A stretch of 9,444 nt of DNA, taken from positions 1-9,444 of the forward strand of contig JACZST010000059.1 in assembly GCA_022574065.1 (NCBI GenBank). Direction: 5' to 3'. The notes under the pieces were generated by a model, which saw only the letters and a program-made list of their open reading frames with translations, was not told the DNA's origin and searched no databases. Below are positions 1 to 6,828 of the stretch, in pieces. A program made the translations under genes and the position numbers. The stretch is from Acidobacteriota bacterium. Lineage in GTDB: Bacteria > Actinomycetota > Acidimicrobiia > Spongiisociales > UBA5794. Position 1 is the stretch's first letter. The number at the start of each line of letters is the position of its first letter.

Positions 1-98
1 TTAATCCTCTTTATTATCTCACGATCTTGCAGATCGACCCTACGTCCATGCCGCTCTACTTCCAACAAAAGGCTTTCCCGGCTTGCAAAATCATCCAT
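1..98 (-). CDS. 5' fragment of unknown minus-strand gene
   Basis: On the minus strand an ATG at 98-96 opens a frame that stays open for 32 codons to the window edge, so the gene would continue outside. The peptide begins MDDFASRESLLLEVERHG and continues with a charged stretch (RRVDLQDREIIKRI). It looks like the helical start of a soluble protein, vaguely like the first helices of small DNA-binding regulators, but I do not recognise it. The ATG overlaps the stop of the minus-strand frame upstream by 8 bases (ATGGATGA, 91-98), a usual sign of translational coupling. A G-rich stretch about ten bases before the ATG could be a ribosome site. Third positions are only about half G/C and rare codons AGG and ATA occur, unlike the rest of the window. 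Too short to prove coding. Confidence 0.4.
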   Translation of the reverse strand, partial: MDDFASRESLLLEVERHGRRVDLQDREIIKRI

Positions 99-207
99 CA
101 GTCCGTTCCCCCACCCGGCACACCTTGGCGTAGAAGTCCCGCGTCTCCCGCAGCATCAGCCGCCCCTTGTTCGTCAAGGCGTACAGCCGCTTCGAAGAAA
201 GCGACTG
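91..207 (-). CDS. 3' fragment of a minus-strand gene, winged-helix-like C-terminus, 5' end missing
   Basis: Reading the minus strand downward, the codons from about 192 to the TGA at 93-91 give a peptide containing SKRLYALTNKGRLMLRE and then TRDFYAKVCRVGERTDG. About 28 consecutive codons end in G or C, a strong coding signal, whereas the + frame over the same bases has mixed third positions. The YALTNKGRLML pattern resembles the last strand and following helix of winged-helix transcription regulators (MarR, PadR or ArsR-like proteins often carry Y-x-L-T-x-x-G-R there); that assignment is inference. There is no plausible start codon: the frame meets a TGA at 231-229, and the coding character fades at about 195-210, next to the start of the + strand phosphodiesterase gene. 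The gene therefore looks cut off, either by an assembly join or by a rearrangement. Confidence 0.45.
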   Translation of the reverse strand, partial: QSLSSKRLYALTNKGRLMLRETRDFYAKVCRVGERTDG

Positions 208-209
208 AC

Positions 210-2525
210 ATGTCGAAAGACGCCGTAATCAATACCTTGATCATTGCCGCGACGATGGTCATGGTCGCCGTCATCCTGGTGGCGGGTAGGGATACTGGAG
301 CGGAGGTCCCCCCGGAACTGGCCGTCGGCCAGCTGGCTCCTGACACCTTCATCGCCGACCGGTCGACCGATCCCATCGAAGACGAGGATGCGACGCAGGC
401 GGCGCGCGACGACGCCAGGGCCAACGTCCCCACCGTGTACTCCGACGACAGCGATGCCACGTTCACCGTGATCCGGAACGTCAATTCGTTCTTCACCGAT
501 CTGCGCGAGGGGGCTCAAGACGAGCTGCCGCCGGAGCCGGCGACCACCACCGTGCCCCCCGATACGACGACGCCAACGACCGGCCCCGACGACTCGACAT
601 CGACCACGGAAGTAACCGGCACCACCGCTCCGTCGACGACGACGACAACCGTGCTGCCGCGGCTCCCCTTCGAAGAGCAGATCCAGCTTCTCGAGCTGCG
701 CCACTCGACGCTGCTGACCCCTATCCCATCGTTTGTCGCGTTGTACAACAGCGACCTGGACCGCGTGGAACGAGGCGAGGAGGCCGTGTTTCCCGAGGTG
801 GAGCTGCAGACCCTGGAGCTGTTGGGAGACGAGCTGGGTCGAGGGATAAAGCCGGGGGAGCTCACCGACCGCCAGGCCTTTTATTTGAGCCCGCTGACAC
901 GTCCGCCGATCTTTGTCATCGGCCTGCCCGACGAGGAGCAGACGGAGGCCCGTAAGGCGATTACCCAGCTCGTCGGGTTCAGCCTGCAGGCCAACCTGCG
1001 CGTCGACAACGACGCCACCACCGCGGCGAAGAACGCGGCCGCCGAGGCGGTAGAGCCTGCATACGTCACCTACCGGGCGGGAGATACCATCGTCGAGGTC
1101 GGGGAACCGATCAGCAGCGTCCAATTCCAAGCCCTGAAAGACCTCCAGCTCTACGAACCTGAGGTAGCGCCAGGAACCTCCCCGTGGGCGATGGCGCTGC
1201 TCGGGGTCATCGCGGTACTGCTCGCCGCCTTTTTCCTGTGGCGGATCGCTCCCACCGAATTGACCGAGCCCCGATACATGGCGCTGTTCTCCATCCTGCT
1301 CATCCTCGCCGCCTTGTTCTCCCGGCTGCCCGAGCTCCTTGCCGAACAGAATCATGCCCTCGGCTACGTACTCCCCGCGGTTGCCATCGGGTTCATCGCC
1401 GCCATCCTGTTCGATCCGAGGACCGCGGTCCTCATGGCGATCCCGATGGCCGGGTTCACCGCCATCTCCACCCTCGACCTGGCGTTCACCGTGTACGCCG
1501 CGATTGCCACGGTGATCCCCGTCGGGTTCGTATCGCGAGTGTCGTCGCGCCGCCAGCTACGGGTGGCGGTCCTGCTCACCGCGGTCACCGTGGCGCCGGT
1601 GGCGGCTGCAACCGAGTGGCTCTTCGTGGACATGCCAAGCCCAGGCCTCGCCGCGCTATGGGCTTTCATCGGCGCCCTCGTCGCCGGTTTGGTCTCGCTC
1701 GGCCTGGTCTCGTTCTTTGAGAACGCCTTCGGAATCACGACCTCCCTTGGGCTGCTCGATCTCCTCGACAGGAACCACCCGGCGCTGCGACTCATCGAGG
1801 AGCAGGCGCCCGGCACGTTCAACCATTCGATGCTGGTTGGTGCTCTCGCGGGTCGGGCGGCCCGCGCCATAGACGCCGACCCATTGCTGGCCCAAGCGGC
1901 GGCGTGGTACCACGATCTGGGGAAGACGGAGGCTCCTCAGTATTTCGCAGAGAACCAGTTCGGTGTCTCCAATCCGCACGACTCGATCGCACCGGTGGAA
2001 TCGGCCCAGATCATCCGCGCCCACGTCGGCGAGGGGCTACGGCTGGCAAAGCGGTACAGAATCCCTCGCGATGTTGCCGACGGTATACGGATGCACCATG
2101 GGACGAGCCTGATGCGGTACTTCTATCACGAGGCTCGGGAGACCGATCCCGACATCGACCCCGCCTTGTTCCGACACTTCGGGGTCAAGCCGCAGGCAAA
2201 GGAGATGGCGATCGTGATGCTCTCCGACTCGGTGGAGGCGGCAGCGCGTGCTTATTCCCAGGAGCAGGACCCGACTGCGGATGGGCTCGAGGGCGTCGTC
2301 GACACCGTGGTCACCGAGAAGGTCGACGATGGCCAACTCAACGACTCGGCCCTGACGTTCGGTGACCTCACCACGATCAAGGCCGAGCTTGTCCTTGCCT
2401 TGATGGGCTACTACCACGCCCGTGTTCCCTACCCCGGGTTCCCAGGCCCGCAAGTGATCGAGCGCGACACCCAACCGGTGCTGCCGGAGATTCCCGTTGC
2501 CGCACGAAGCGACGCCGACGAGTGA
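210..2525 (+). CDS. pgpH: 7TM-HD family cyclic-di-AMP phosphodiesterase (PgpH/YqfF-like)
   Basis: Membrane HD-domain phosphodiesterase of 771 residues; characterised relatives (Listeria PgpH) hydrolyse c-di-AMP to pApA and so affect osmotic and wall homeostasis. Seen here: one N-terminal membrane helix (about 8-25); an extracellular domain (about 30-320) with the family pattern VGQLAPDTFIA and a VPTVY motif; a Thr/Ser/Pro-rich insert (about 107-150); a block of six or seven membrane helices (about 325-500); and a cytoplasmic HD domain from about 510. Likely metal ligands are H539 (NHS), H568-D569 (YHDLGK), H590, H605, H629-H630 and D673 (LSDSVEAA), all present, so the enzyme should be active. 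I chose the ATG at 210. The frame is open back to a TTG at 27, but those 61 codons lack coding character. Only about seven residues precede the first helix, fewer than usual, so the true N-terminus may be lost at an upstream junction. It is the first gene of an operon and overlaps ybeY by four bases. Exact substrate is inferred. Confidence 0.9.
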   Translation: MSKDAVINTLIIAATMVMVAVILVAGRDTGAEVPPELAVGQLAPDTFIADRSTDPIEDEDATQAARDDARANVPTVYSDDSDATFTVIRNVNSFFTDLREGAQDELPPEPATTTVPPDTTTPTTGPDDSTSTTEVTGTTAPSTTTTTVLPRLPFEEQIQLLELRHSTLLTPIPSFVALYNSDLDRVERGEEAVFPEVELQTLELLGDELGRGIKPGELTDRQAFYLSPLTRPPIFVIGLPDEEQTEARKAITQLVGFSLQANLRVDNDATTAAKNAAAEAVEPAYVTYRAGDTIVEVGEPISSVQFQALKDLQLYEPEVAPGTSPWAMALLGVIAVLLAAFFLWRIAPTELTEPRYMALFSILLILAALFSRLPELLAEQNHALGYVLPAVAIGFIAAILFDPRTAVLMAIPMAGFTAISTLDLAFTVYAAIATVIPVGFVSRVSSRRQLRVAVLLTAVTVAPVAAATEWLFVDMPSPGLAALWAFIGALVAGLVSLGLVSFFENAFGITTSLGLLDLLDRNHPALRLIEEQAPGTFNHSMLVGALAGRAARAIDADPLLAQAAAWYHDLGKTEAPQYFAENQFGVSNPHDSIAPVESAQIIRAHVGEGLRLAKRYRIPRDVADGIRMHHGTSLMRYFYHEARETDPDIDPALFRHFGVKPQAKEMAIVMLSDSVEAAARAYSQEQDPTADGLEGVVDTVVTEKVDDGQLNDSALTFGDLTTIKAELVLALMGYYHARVPYPGFPGPQVIERDTQPVLPEIPVAARSDADE

Positions 2526-2986
2526 TCGTCGTTTTCGGTGACGAACAGGATGAGCCGGTGATCGCAAATGAGCTGGTGCGCCTGGCCGAGGTCGTGATGA
2601 TCGCAGAAGGGCTCGATGCCGGTACCGGCGTTTCTATCACGCTGGTCGACGAAGAGGCGATGGCCCTCCTGAACAGGGAGCACATGGGGAAAGCCGGTCC
2701 AACCGATGTGCTGTCCTTTCCCATCGAGGACGCGGTTCCCGGCGTGCCACCACACAAAACCGCCGATGGGCCCCCCGTCGAGATCGGTGATGTGGTCATT
2801 GCTCCTTCTGTAGTGCGATCAAACGCCGACCGGGACGCCGTTGTGTTCGAGGACGAGATGGCGCTGATGGTGGTCCACGGCATTCTGCATCTGCTCGGTT
2901 GGGACCACGTCGCGGACGCGGACGCGGTCGCCATGGAGAGGCGAGAGGAAGAGCTATTGAACCTCATCGGTAAGGTGAGGGCGTGA
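2522..2986 (+). CDS. ybeY: Endoribonuclease YbeY (16S rRNA maturation)
   Basis: Small zinc-dependent endoribonuclease of 154 residues, the normal family length. It acts in maturation of the 16S rRNA 3' end and in ribosome quality control. The diagnostic motif HGILHLLGWDH is present, with zinc ligands H119, H123 and H129. Other family blocks are also seen: PTDVLSFP at about 60-67, preceded by the conserved Arg of LNREHMGK, and GDVVIAP at about 89-95. The start is a GTG at 2522 that overlaps the TGA of the phosphodiesterase gene (GTGA), with no clear ribosome site of its own, so translation is probably coupled to the upstream gene. Its stop overlaps the next gene in the same way. The neighbourhood with era, another 16S rRNA factor, is the conserved one. 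Confidence 0.95.
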   Translation: MIVVFGDEQDEPVIANELVRLAEVVMIAEGLDAGTGVSITLVDEEAMALLNREHMGKAGPTDVLSFPIEDAVPGVPPHKTADGPPVEIGDVVIAPSVVRSNADRDAVVFEDEMALMVVHGILHLLGWDHVADADAVAMERREEELLNLIGKVRA

Positions 2987-4146
2987 TCCCCCTCGCGTTT
3001 CTCGTGTCGGCGATCCTGCTGCTGGTGACCTCAACGCTGCGGGCCGCCGGCGCGGCGTTGGTCAGAACGTCTCGCGCTGATGCGCTGCACGACGCCGCCG
3101 AGGGGAATGAGAGGGCAGCGGCAGTTGCCGATCTCCTCGAGCTTCGCGCCAGGATTCAGCCTGCCCTCGCTCCGGTGCTGACCGGTCTGCTCGTGCTCGC
3201 CGTCATCCCGCTGACCTGGGCCGTGTCCAGCTTGGTCTCCGGCTGGTGGCTGGCCCTGGTCGTTCTGGTGATGGCCGTCGTGCTCGTGATCGTCACCGAC
3301 CTCGTGCCCCGCACGATCGGACGCAGCCGGTCGAGCAGCTTGGCGTATCGACTGGCGCCCCTTCTCGCCGTATCGATACGCCTCGGGGATGCTGCCAACG
3401 ACCTCGTCTCCGACGAGGACGAGCAGGAGGCTGACGACGCGACCAGCGACAACGACGAGGAACTCGAGCTGATCTCATCCATCATCGAGTTCGGCGACAC
3501 CATCGTTCGCGAAGTCATGATGCCGCGCACCGATATGGTGACCCTCCCGGCATCGGCCTCGACCGACGAGGCGGTCGACCTGGTGTTGGAAGCCGGCCGA
3601 TCTCGTGTTCCCCTCACCGGCGAGAACGTCGACGACATCGTCGGGATCCTTTACGCCAGGGACCTGCTCGAGCTCTACGACCAACACTCTCCGCCGCGAC
3701 CGTGCCTGGAGATCGCACACGACCCTTACTTCGTCCCGGAAACCAAACCGATCGCTGACCTGTTACGCGAGATGCAGGCCAACCAGCGCCATCTGGCGAT
3801 CGTGGTCGACGAGTTTGGTGGAACGGCCGGGCTGGTAACCATCGAGGACCTGCTCGAGGAGATCGTCGGTGAGATCGTCGACGAGTACGATACCGATGAA
3901 CCGATGGTCATCCCCCTCGAAGAGGGTGGGCTTCTGGTCGACGCCAGGCTCGATGTCGACGACCTGGCAAGTGCCCTCGGTACCGAGTTTCCAGACGCCG
4001 ACTGGGACACAGTCGGCGGGCTCATCCTCGGCCTCGCCGGCAGGGTTCCCAAGACCGGGGAGTCGTTCGAGTACGACGACCTATTGCTCACCGCCGAACA
4101 GGTTCAGGGGCGGCGGGTGGCCATGGTGCGCGTGGCCCGTCGATGA
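2983..4146 (+). CDS. CNNM/HlyC-CorC family membrane protein with paired CBS domains
   Basis: Membrane protein of 387 residues from the hemolysin C/CorC group, whose relatives are implicated in Mg2+ or other divalent cation export. Order of parts: an N-terminal DUF21-like membrane region with about three hydrophobic helices (about 2-20, 63-85, 86-106); an acidic linker (about 143-162, rich in D and E); CBS domain 1 (about 175-232, with REVMMPRTDM and GILYARDLLEL); CBS domain 2 (about 248-303, with HLAIVVDEFGGTAGLVTIED); and the C-terminal CorC_HlyC domain (about 308-385, with DTVGGLILGLAGRVPKTGE). The CBS pair normally binds ATP or another adenine nucleotide and gates the membrane part. The usual DUF21 signature for a small-residue and Glu/Thr-rich first helix is poorly kept. 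Start is GTG 2983, overlapping the ybeY stop, with a good Shine-Dalgarno (AAGGTGAGG, 2972-2980). It overlaps era by four bases. The transported ion is not shown by the sequence. Confidence 0.9.
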   Translation: MIPLAFLVSAILLLVTSTLRAAGAALVRTSRADALHDAAEGNERAAAVADLLELRARIQPALAPVLTGLLVLAVIPLTWAVSSLVSGWWLALVVLVMAVVLVIVTDLVPRTIGRSRSSSLAYRLAPLLAVSIRLGDAANDLVSDEDEQEADDATSDNDEELELISSIIEFGDTIVREVMMPRTDMVTLPASASTDEAVDLVLEAGRSRVPLTGENVDDIVGILYARDLLELYDQHSPPRPCLEIAHDPYFVPETKPIADLLREMQANQRHLAIVVDEFGGTAGLVTIEDLLEEIVGEIVDEYDTDEPMVIPLEEGGLLVDARLDVDDLASALGTEFPDADWDTVGGLILGLAGRVPKTGESFEYDDLLLTAEQVQGRRVAMVRVARR

Positions 4147-5018
4147 GTGCATCCGGGTTCGTCCCGGTCGTAGGCCGGCCAAACGTCGGCAAGTCCACGC
4201 TGGTCAATAGCCTGGTTGGGGAGAAGGTGGCCATCACCTCCGCCCGCCCTCAGACCACACGTAACACCATCCGCGGCGTGCTCACCACCGATGAGGCGCA
4301 ACTCGTTTTCGTCGACACGCCCGGTCTCCACAAGCCACGAACCACGCTCGGCGCCAGGCTGAACACGCTGGTCGATGGATCGATCGCAGAGGCTGATGCG
4401 GTCCTGTTCGTTCTCGACGCTACCCAGCGGATCGGGCCGGGGGATCGGCGGATAGCAGAGCGGTTGCTCCAGGCTGGAGCTCCGGTGGTGGTTGCGGTGA
4501 ACAAGGTCGACGCCGCCAGCCAAGAGCAGACGATCGTTCAGCTCGGCGAAGCCGGTGAGTGGGACTTCGATGCCTATGTCCCGATCTCCGCGCTGAAGGA
4601 CGACGGTCTCGATCGGGTGGTGCGGGAGTTGGTCACCCTGCTGCCGGACGGTCCGTTCCTCTTCCCGCCTGAAATGCACACCGATCAGCCGGATCAGTTT
4701 CTCGCCGCCGAGTTGGTACGCGAGAAGTACCTGTGGCGATTGCGCGAAGAGCTTCCGCATTCGGTCGCCGTTGTGGTCGGGGACATAGAGACCCGTGAAG
4801 ACGGGGTGGTGGTCGTGCCGGCCATCGTCTACGTGGAACGGGAGTCGCAGAAGGGGATCGTGATTGGCAAGGGTGGCGAGCTGGCCAAGGCCGTAGGCAG
4901 CGAGGCACGCCCAGAGCTGGAGCGGCTGTTTGGCGCCAAGGTGTTCCTCGATCTGCGGGTGAAGGTGGAAAAGGACTGGCAGCGGCTCGACCACGCGCTG
5001 GATCGGCTGGGGTTCTGA
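4143..5018 (+). CDS. era: GTPase Era (30S ribosome assembly)
   Basis: Ras-like GTPase with a C-terminal KH domain, 291 residues, typical length. It binds the 3' end of 16S rRNA and acts in 30S subunit assembly. All G motifs are visible: G1 GRPNVGKS at 11-18, the G2 region with TTR at 38-40, G3 DTPG at 58-61 (followed by LHKP, an Era hallmark), G4 NKVD at 120-123 and G5 SAL at 149-151. The KH domain spans about 205-285, with its GKGG turn at 242-245, and the protein ends with VKVEKDWQR before the last helix. The ATG at 4143 overlaps the preceding stop (ATGA), and it is the last gene of the tightly coupled 210-5018 block. YbeY and Era lie in one operon, which fits a shared role in 16S maturation. 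Confidence 0.97.
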   Translation: MSASGFVPVVGRPNVGKSTLVNSLVGEKVAITSARPQTTRNTIRGVLTTDEAQLVFVDTPGLHKPRTTLGARLNTLVDGSIAEADAVLFVLDATQRIGPGDRRIAERLLQAGAPVVVAVNKVDAASQEQTIVQLGEAGEWDFDAYVPISALKDDGLDRVVRELVTLLPDGPFLFPPEMHTDQPDQFLAAELVREKYLWRLREELPHSVAVVVGDIETREDGVVVVPAIVYVERESQKGIVIGKGGELAKAVGSEARPELERLFGAKVFLDLRVKVEKDWQRLDHALDRLGF

Positions 5019-5092
5019 GCCGTCGTCGTTGAGCCCCAGGATTGTGTGGACCACTCCCCGGGAACCCGATCGGATCTTCATCGGAGGAAAAG

Positions 5093-5143
5093 GTGCCTCG
5101 ATCCAGATACGCTGCGGGCTGCCTTGCACGCCTGCTCCGTTGA
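5093..5143 (+). CDS. Candidate short upstream ORF (16 codons)
   Basis: A GTG at 5093 lies five bases after an excellent Shine-Dalgarno run (GGAGGAAAAG, 5083-5092) and opens a 16-codon frame ending at TGA 5141-5143, giving MPRSRYAAGCLARLLR. The ribosome site is better than that of most real genes in the window. It could be a leader peptide, the remnant of a gene, or chance. No homologous family is recognised, and the peptide shows no runs of a single amino acid that would suggest classical attenuation. Confidence 0.2.
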   Translation: MPRSRYAAGCLARLLR

Positions 5144-5219
5144 TTGGTTGGCTACGCGCAGGACGCTGCGATCCGTAGGCAGGATGTTCCTGGTTCATGG
5201 CTACAAGGGGCCTCGGTTG

Positions 5220-5225
5220 TACCCT
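5220..5225 (+). promoter_or_regulatory. Candidate -10 box for leaderless recO transcript
   Basis: TACCCT matches the actinobacterial -10 pattern TANNNT and ends six bases before the recO ATG at 5232, the spacing expected if transcription starts at the A of the start codon. No Shine-Dalgarno precedes this ATG, which fits a leaderless mRNA. No clear -35 box is seen. The motif is short and can occur by chance. Confidence 0.35.
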
Positions 5226-5231
5226 CCACCC

Positions 5232-5951
5232 ATGGCGTTGTATAGCGATCAGGGGATCGTGTTGCGAGGGTATCCGTTCGGGGAGGCGGACCGCGTCGTG
5301 GTGTTGCTGAGCCCCAACCGGGGGAAGCTGCGCACGGTCGCCAAGGGGGTCAGGAAGACCAAGAGCCGGTTCGGAGGACGCCTCGAGCCCTTCACCCACG
5401 TCGACCTCATCCTCTACGAGGGCAAGAACCTGGACACGATCACGCAGGCGTCGATCATCGAAGCCTTCACCGGGCTTCGTTCCGATCTCGACCGGGTGGT
5501 AGCCGCCGGCACCATGGTCGAGGTGGCCGATCTGGTCGCTCAGGAGAACGAGCCCACCCACCGCCTGTTCCTGCTGCTGCAACGCGGGCTGCGGGTCCTC
5601 GACCATGGCGATCTCCACCCCGACCTGGTCACGTCGTATCTGCTCAAGGCGGCTGAGATCATCGGCGTGGCGCCGGCGCTCGACTACTGCGCCAGTTGCG
5701 GCAAGACCGACGATCTCCACCGCTTCAGCTTTGCCGCAGGGGGGGTGGTGTGTGAGCGGTGCCGCGCCGCGGGCTCGTATGCGCTTCGCCCTGGGCTGAC
5801 CGACTACCTCGCCGTGGTCGCCGAGGCCGACCTGTCCCAGCTTCCCGACCCAGACGAGGCGTTGAGCCGGGAGGCCATCGGAGTGACCCGCCGTTTCGTT
5901 GAATACCACTTGGAACGGCGGCTGGCCTCGCTTGCCGTCCTCGATGGCTGA
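5232..5951 (+). CDS. recO: DNA repair protein RecO
   Basis: RecFOR-pathway recombination mediator of 239 residues, which anneals SSB-coated DNA and helps load RecA. The N-terminal OB-fold begins with the family pattern MALYSDQGIVLRGYPFGEAD, followed by LLSPNRGKLRTVAKGVRK and the RFGGRLEPFTHVDLILYEGK segment. A helical C-terminal domain carries a four-cysteine zinc site at C153, C156, C174 and C177 (CASC...CERC). The start was placed at ATG 5232 because RecO proteins begin at this point; an in-frame upstream extension to 5046 looks non-coding. The 3' end overlaps uppS by eight bases, so the two genes are probably co-transcribed and translationally coupled. Confidence 0.94.
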   Translation: MALYSDQGIVLRGYPFGEADRVVVLLSPNRGKLRTVAKGVRKTKSRFGGRLEPFTHVDLILYEGKNLDTITQASIIEAFTGLRSDLDRVVAAGTMVEVADLVAQENEPTHRLFLLLQRGLRVLDHGDLHPDLVTSYLLKAAEIIGVAPALDYCASCGKTDDLHRFSFAAGGVVCERCRAAGSYALRPGLTDYLAVVAEADLSQLPDPDEALSREAIGVTRRFVEYHLERRLASLAVLDG

Positions 5952-6723
5952 CCTCGACCGCGACGCCATTCCCCGCCACGTCGGGATCATCATGGACGGC
6001 AACGGCCGCTGGGCCAACGCCAGAGGCTTGCATCGCACCGCAGGCCACGCAGCAGGGGAGCCCGCGCTGTTCGACGTCATAGAGGGTGCCCTCGACCTCG
6101 GGCTCGAATGGCTCACCGTTTATACGTTTTCCACGGAGAACTGGTCGCGCCATCCGGACGAGGTGGAGTTCCTCATGCAGTTCAACGTCGACCTGTTGGA
6201 GAGGCGCAGGGACGAATTGCATGAGATGGGGGTGCGGCTTCTGTTCATTGGGGACCGTCACGATCCGAGAGTTCCCGAAGCGGTGAGATCGCGTATGACC
6301 GCAGCAGAGGAACTGACCGCGGACAACCGAACGCTCAACATGGTCTACGCCTTCAACTACGGCGGGCGCGCCGAGATCGCCGAGGCAGCGCGACGGATCG
6401 CGATGGAGGCCGTTGCCGACGAGCTTGACCCCGCTGCCGTCAACATCGAGACGGTGGCCAGGAGGATGTACCTGCCGGAGATGCCCGATCCCGATCTCAT
6501 CATCCGAACCTCGGGCGAGTATCGGACCTCCAACTTCCTGCTGTGGCAGGCGGCGTACTCCGAGCTCGTGTTCACCCCAGTGTTATGGCCGGACTTCGAC
6601 CGCGACGAGCTGGCCAGATGCATCGCCGAATACCAGGGCAGGGACAGGAGGTACGGCCGAGCGGTAGACGAGCCGGAGTCTTCGTCTCTCCCGCGTAGCG
6701 GGGGAGACGCGGAGGAGCGTTAG
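5944..6723 (+). CDS. uppS: Isoprenyl (undecaprenyl/decaprenyl) diphosphate synthase, cis-prenyltransferase
   Basis: Cis-prenyltransferase of 259 residues that condenses isopentenyl diphosphate units onto an allylic primer to make the polyprenyl carrier for cell-wall synthesis. Motifs: HVGIIMDGNGRWA at 12-24, with the catalytic D18; the TFSTENW block at about 62-68; VYAFNYGGRAEI; and the C-terminal signature with RTSGEYRTSNFLLWQ and the following YSELVF and WPDF. Chain length (C50 or C55, or a shorter product) cannot be read from the sequence. The ATG at 5944 sits inside the recO 3' end (ATGGCTGA overlap); upstream in-frame codons belong to recO and are rejected. After the normal family end at about GRDRRYG there is a tail of some 20 residues, and the last 12 (SLPRSGGDAEER) are encoded by a palindromic repeat element that also supplies the stop codon. 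Confidence 0.95.
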   Translation: MADLDRDAIPRHVGIIMDGNGRWANARGLHRTAGHAAGEPALFDVIEGALDLGLEWLTVYTFSTENWSRHPDEVEFLMQFNVDLLERRRDELHEMGVRLLFIGDRHDPRVPEAVRSRMTAAEELTADNRTLNMVYAFNYGGRAEIAEAARRIAMEAVADELDPAAVNIETVARRMYLPEMPDPDLIIRTSGEYRTSNFLLWQAAYSELVFTPVLWPDFDRDELARCIAEYQGRDRRYGRAVDEPESSSLPRSGGDAEER

Positions 6724-6750
6724 CTCTGACGCAGAGGGGGCTTTGGGGGA
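6684..6750 (+). repeat. Palindromic repeat element, copy A
   Basis: It begins with a hairpin at 6684-6708: an 11-pair stem with one G-T wobble and a three-base loop (GTA). Next comes a small GAGC-GTTA-GCTC hairpin (6714-6725), and it ends with GAGGGGGCTTTGGGG (6734-6748). A second copy in inverted orientation lies at 6829-6897: the first 18 bases (6687-6704) match it at 15 of 18, and the last 15 match at 13 of 15. It covers the last 12 codons and the stop of uppS. There is no T-run, so it is not a standard intrinsic terminator, though the hairpin could slow polymerase or protect mRNA. Confidence 0.7.
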
Positions 6751-6828
6751 CTACGTGATCACCTGAGGGCAGCCGAGGCTTTGGACGAGTCGCTGGTCGC
6801 GGATGGGCGCATCTCGCACACCGGTAGC

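Larger units (their letters stand above)
5019..5231 (+). other. Intergenic region era-recO
   Basis: This 213-base gap is the only real break between the first gene and the end of uppS. The recO frame is open backwards through it to a GTG at 5046, but the extension lacks similarity to RecO N-termini. I see no strong terminator with a T-run after era. It contains a strong Shine-Dalgarno (GGAGG, 5083-5087), a very short candidate reading frame (5093-5143) and a probable -10 box just before recO. Confidence 0.6.

Noticed and set aside
27..209. Extension of the phosphodiesterase frame upstream to a TTG at 27
   Set aside because: These 61 codons have mixed third positions and a low-complexity Pro/Ser-rich translation, while the minus strand shows the coding signal. 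The membrane helix and family similarity begin after ATG 210.
174..1355. Open minus-strand frame of 393 codons over the phosphodiesterase gene
   Set aside because: It is antisense to a conserved protein, and its Gly/Arg-rich translation has no domain. The real minus-strand signal near 91-200 is in a different frame.
5046..5231. N-terminal extension of RecO to GTG 5046
   Set aside because: RecO proteins start at the MALYSDQGIVLRG segment; the extension does not resemble RecO and has no matching ribosome site.
4104..6116. Open minus-strand frame of 670 codons across era and recO
   Set aside because: It lies antisense to two unmistakable genes with conserved motifs; long antisense frames are expected with strong G/C third-position bias. 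The translation is His/Gln/Arg-rich with no recognisable domain.
6684..6708. Intrinsic terminator for uppS
   Set aside because: The hairpin is strong, but it lies inside the coding sequence, has no following T-run and matches a repeat copy, so it is better called a repeat.
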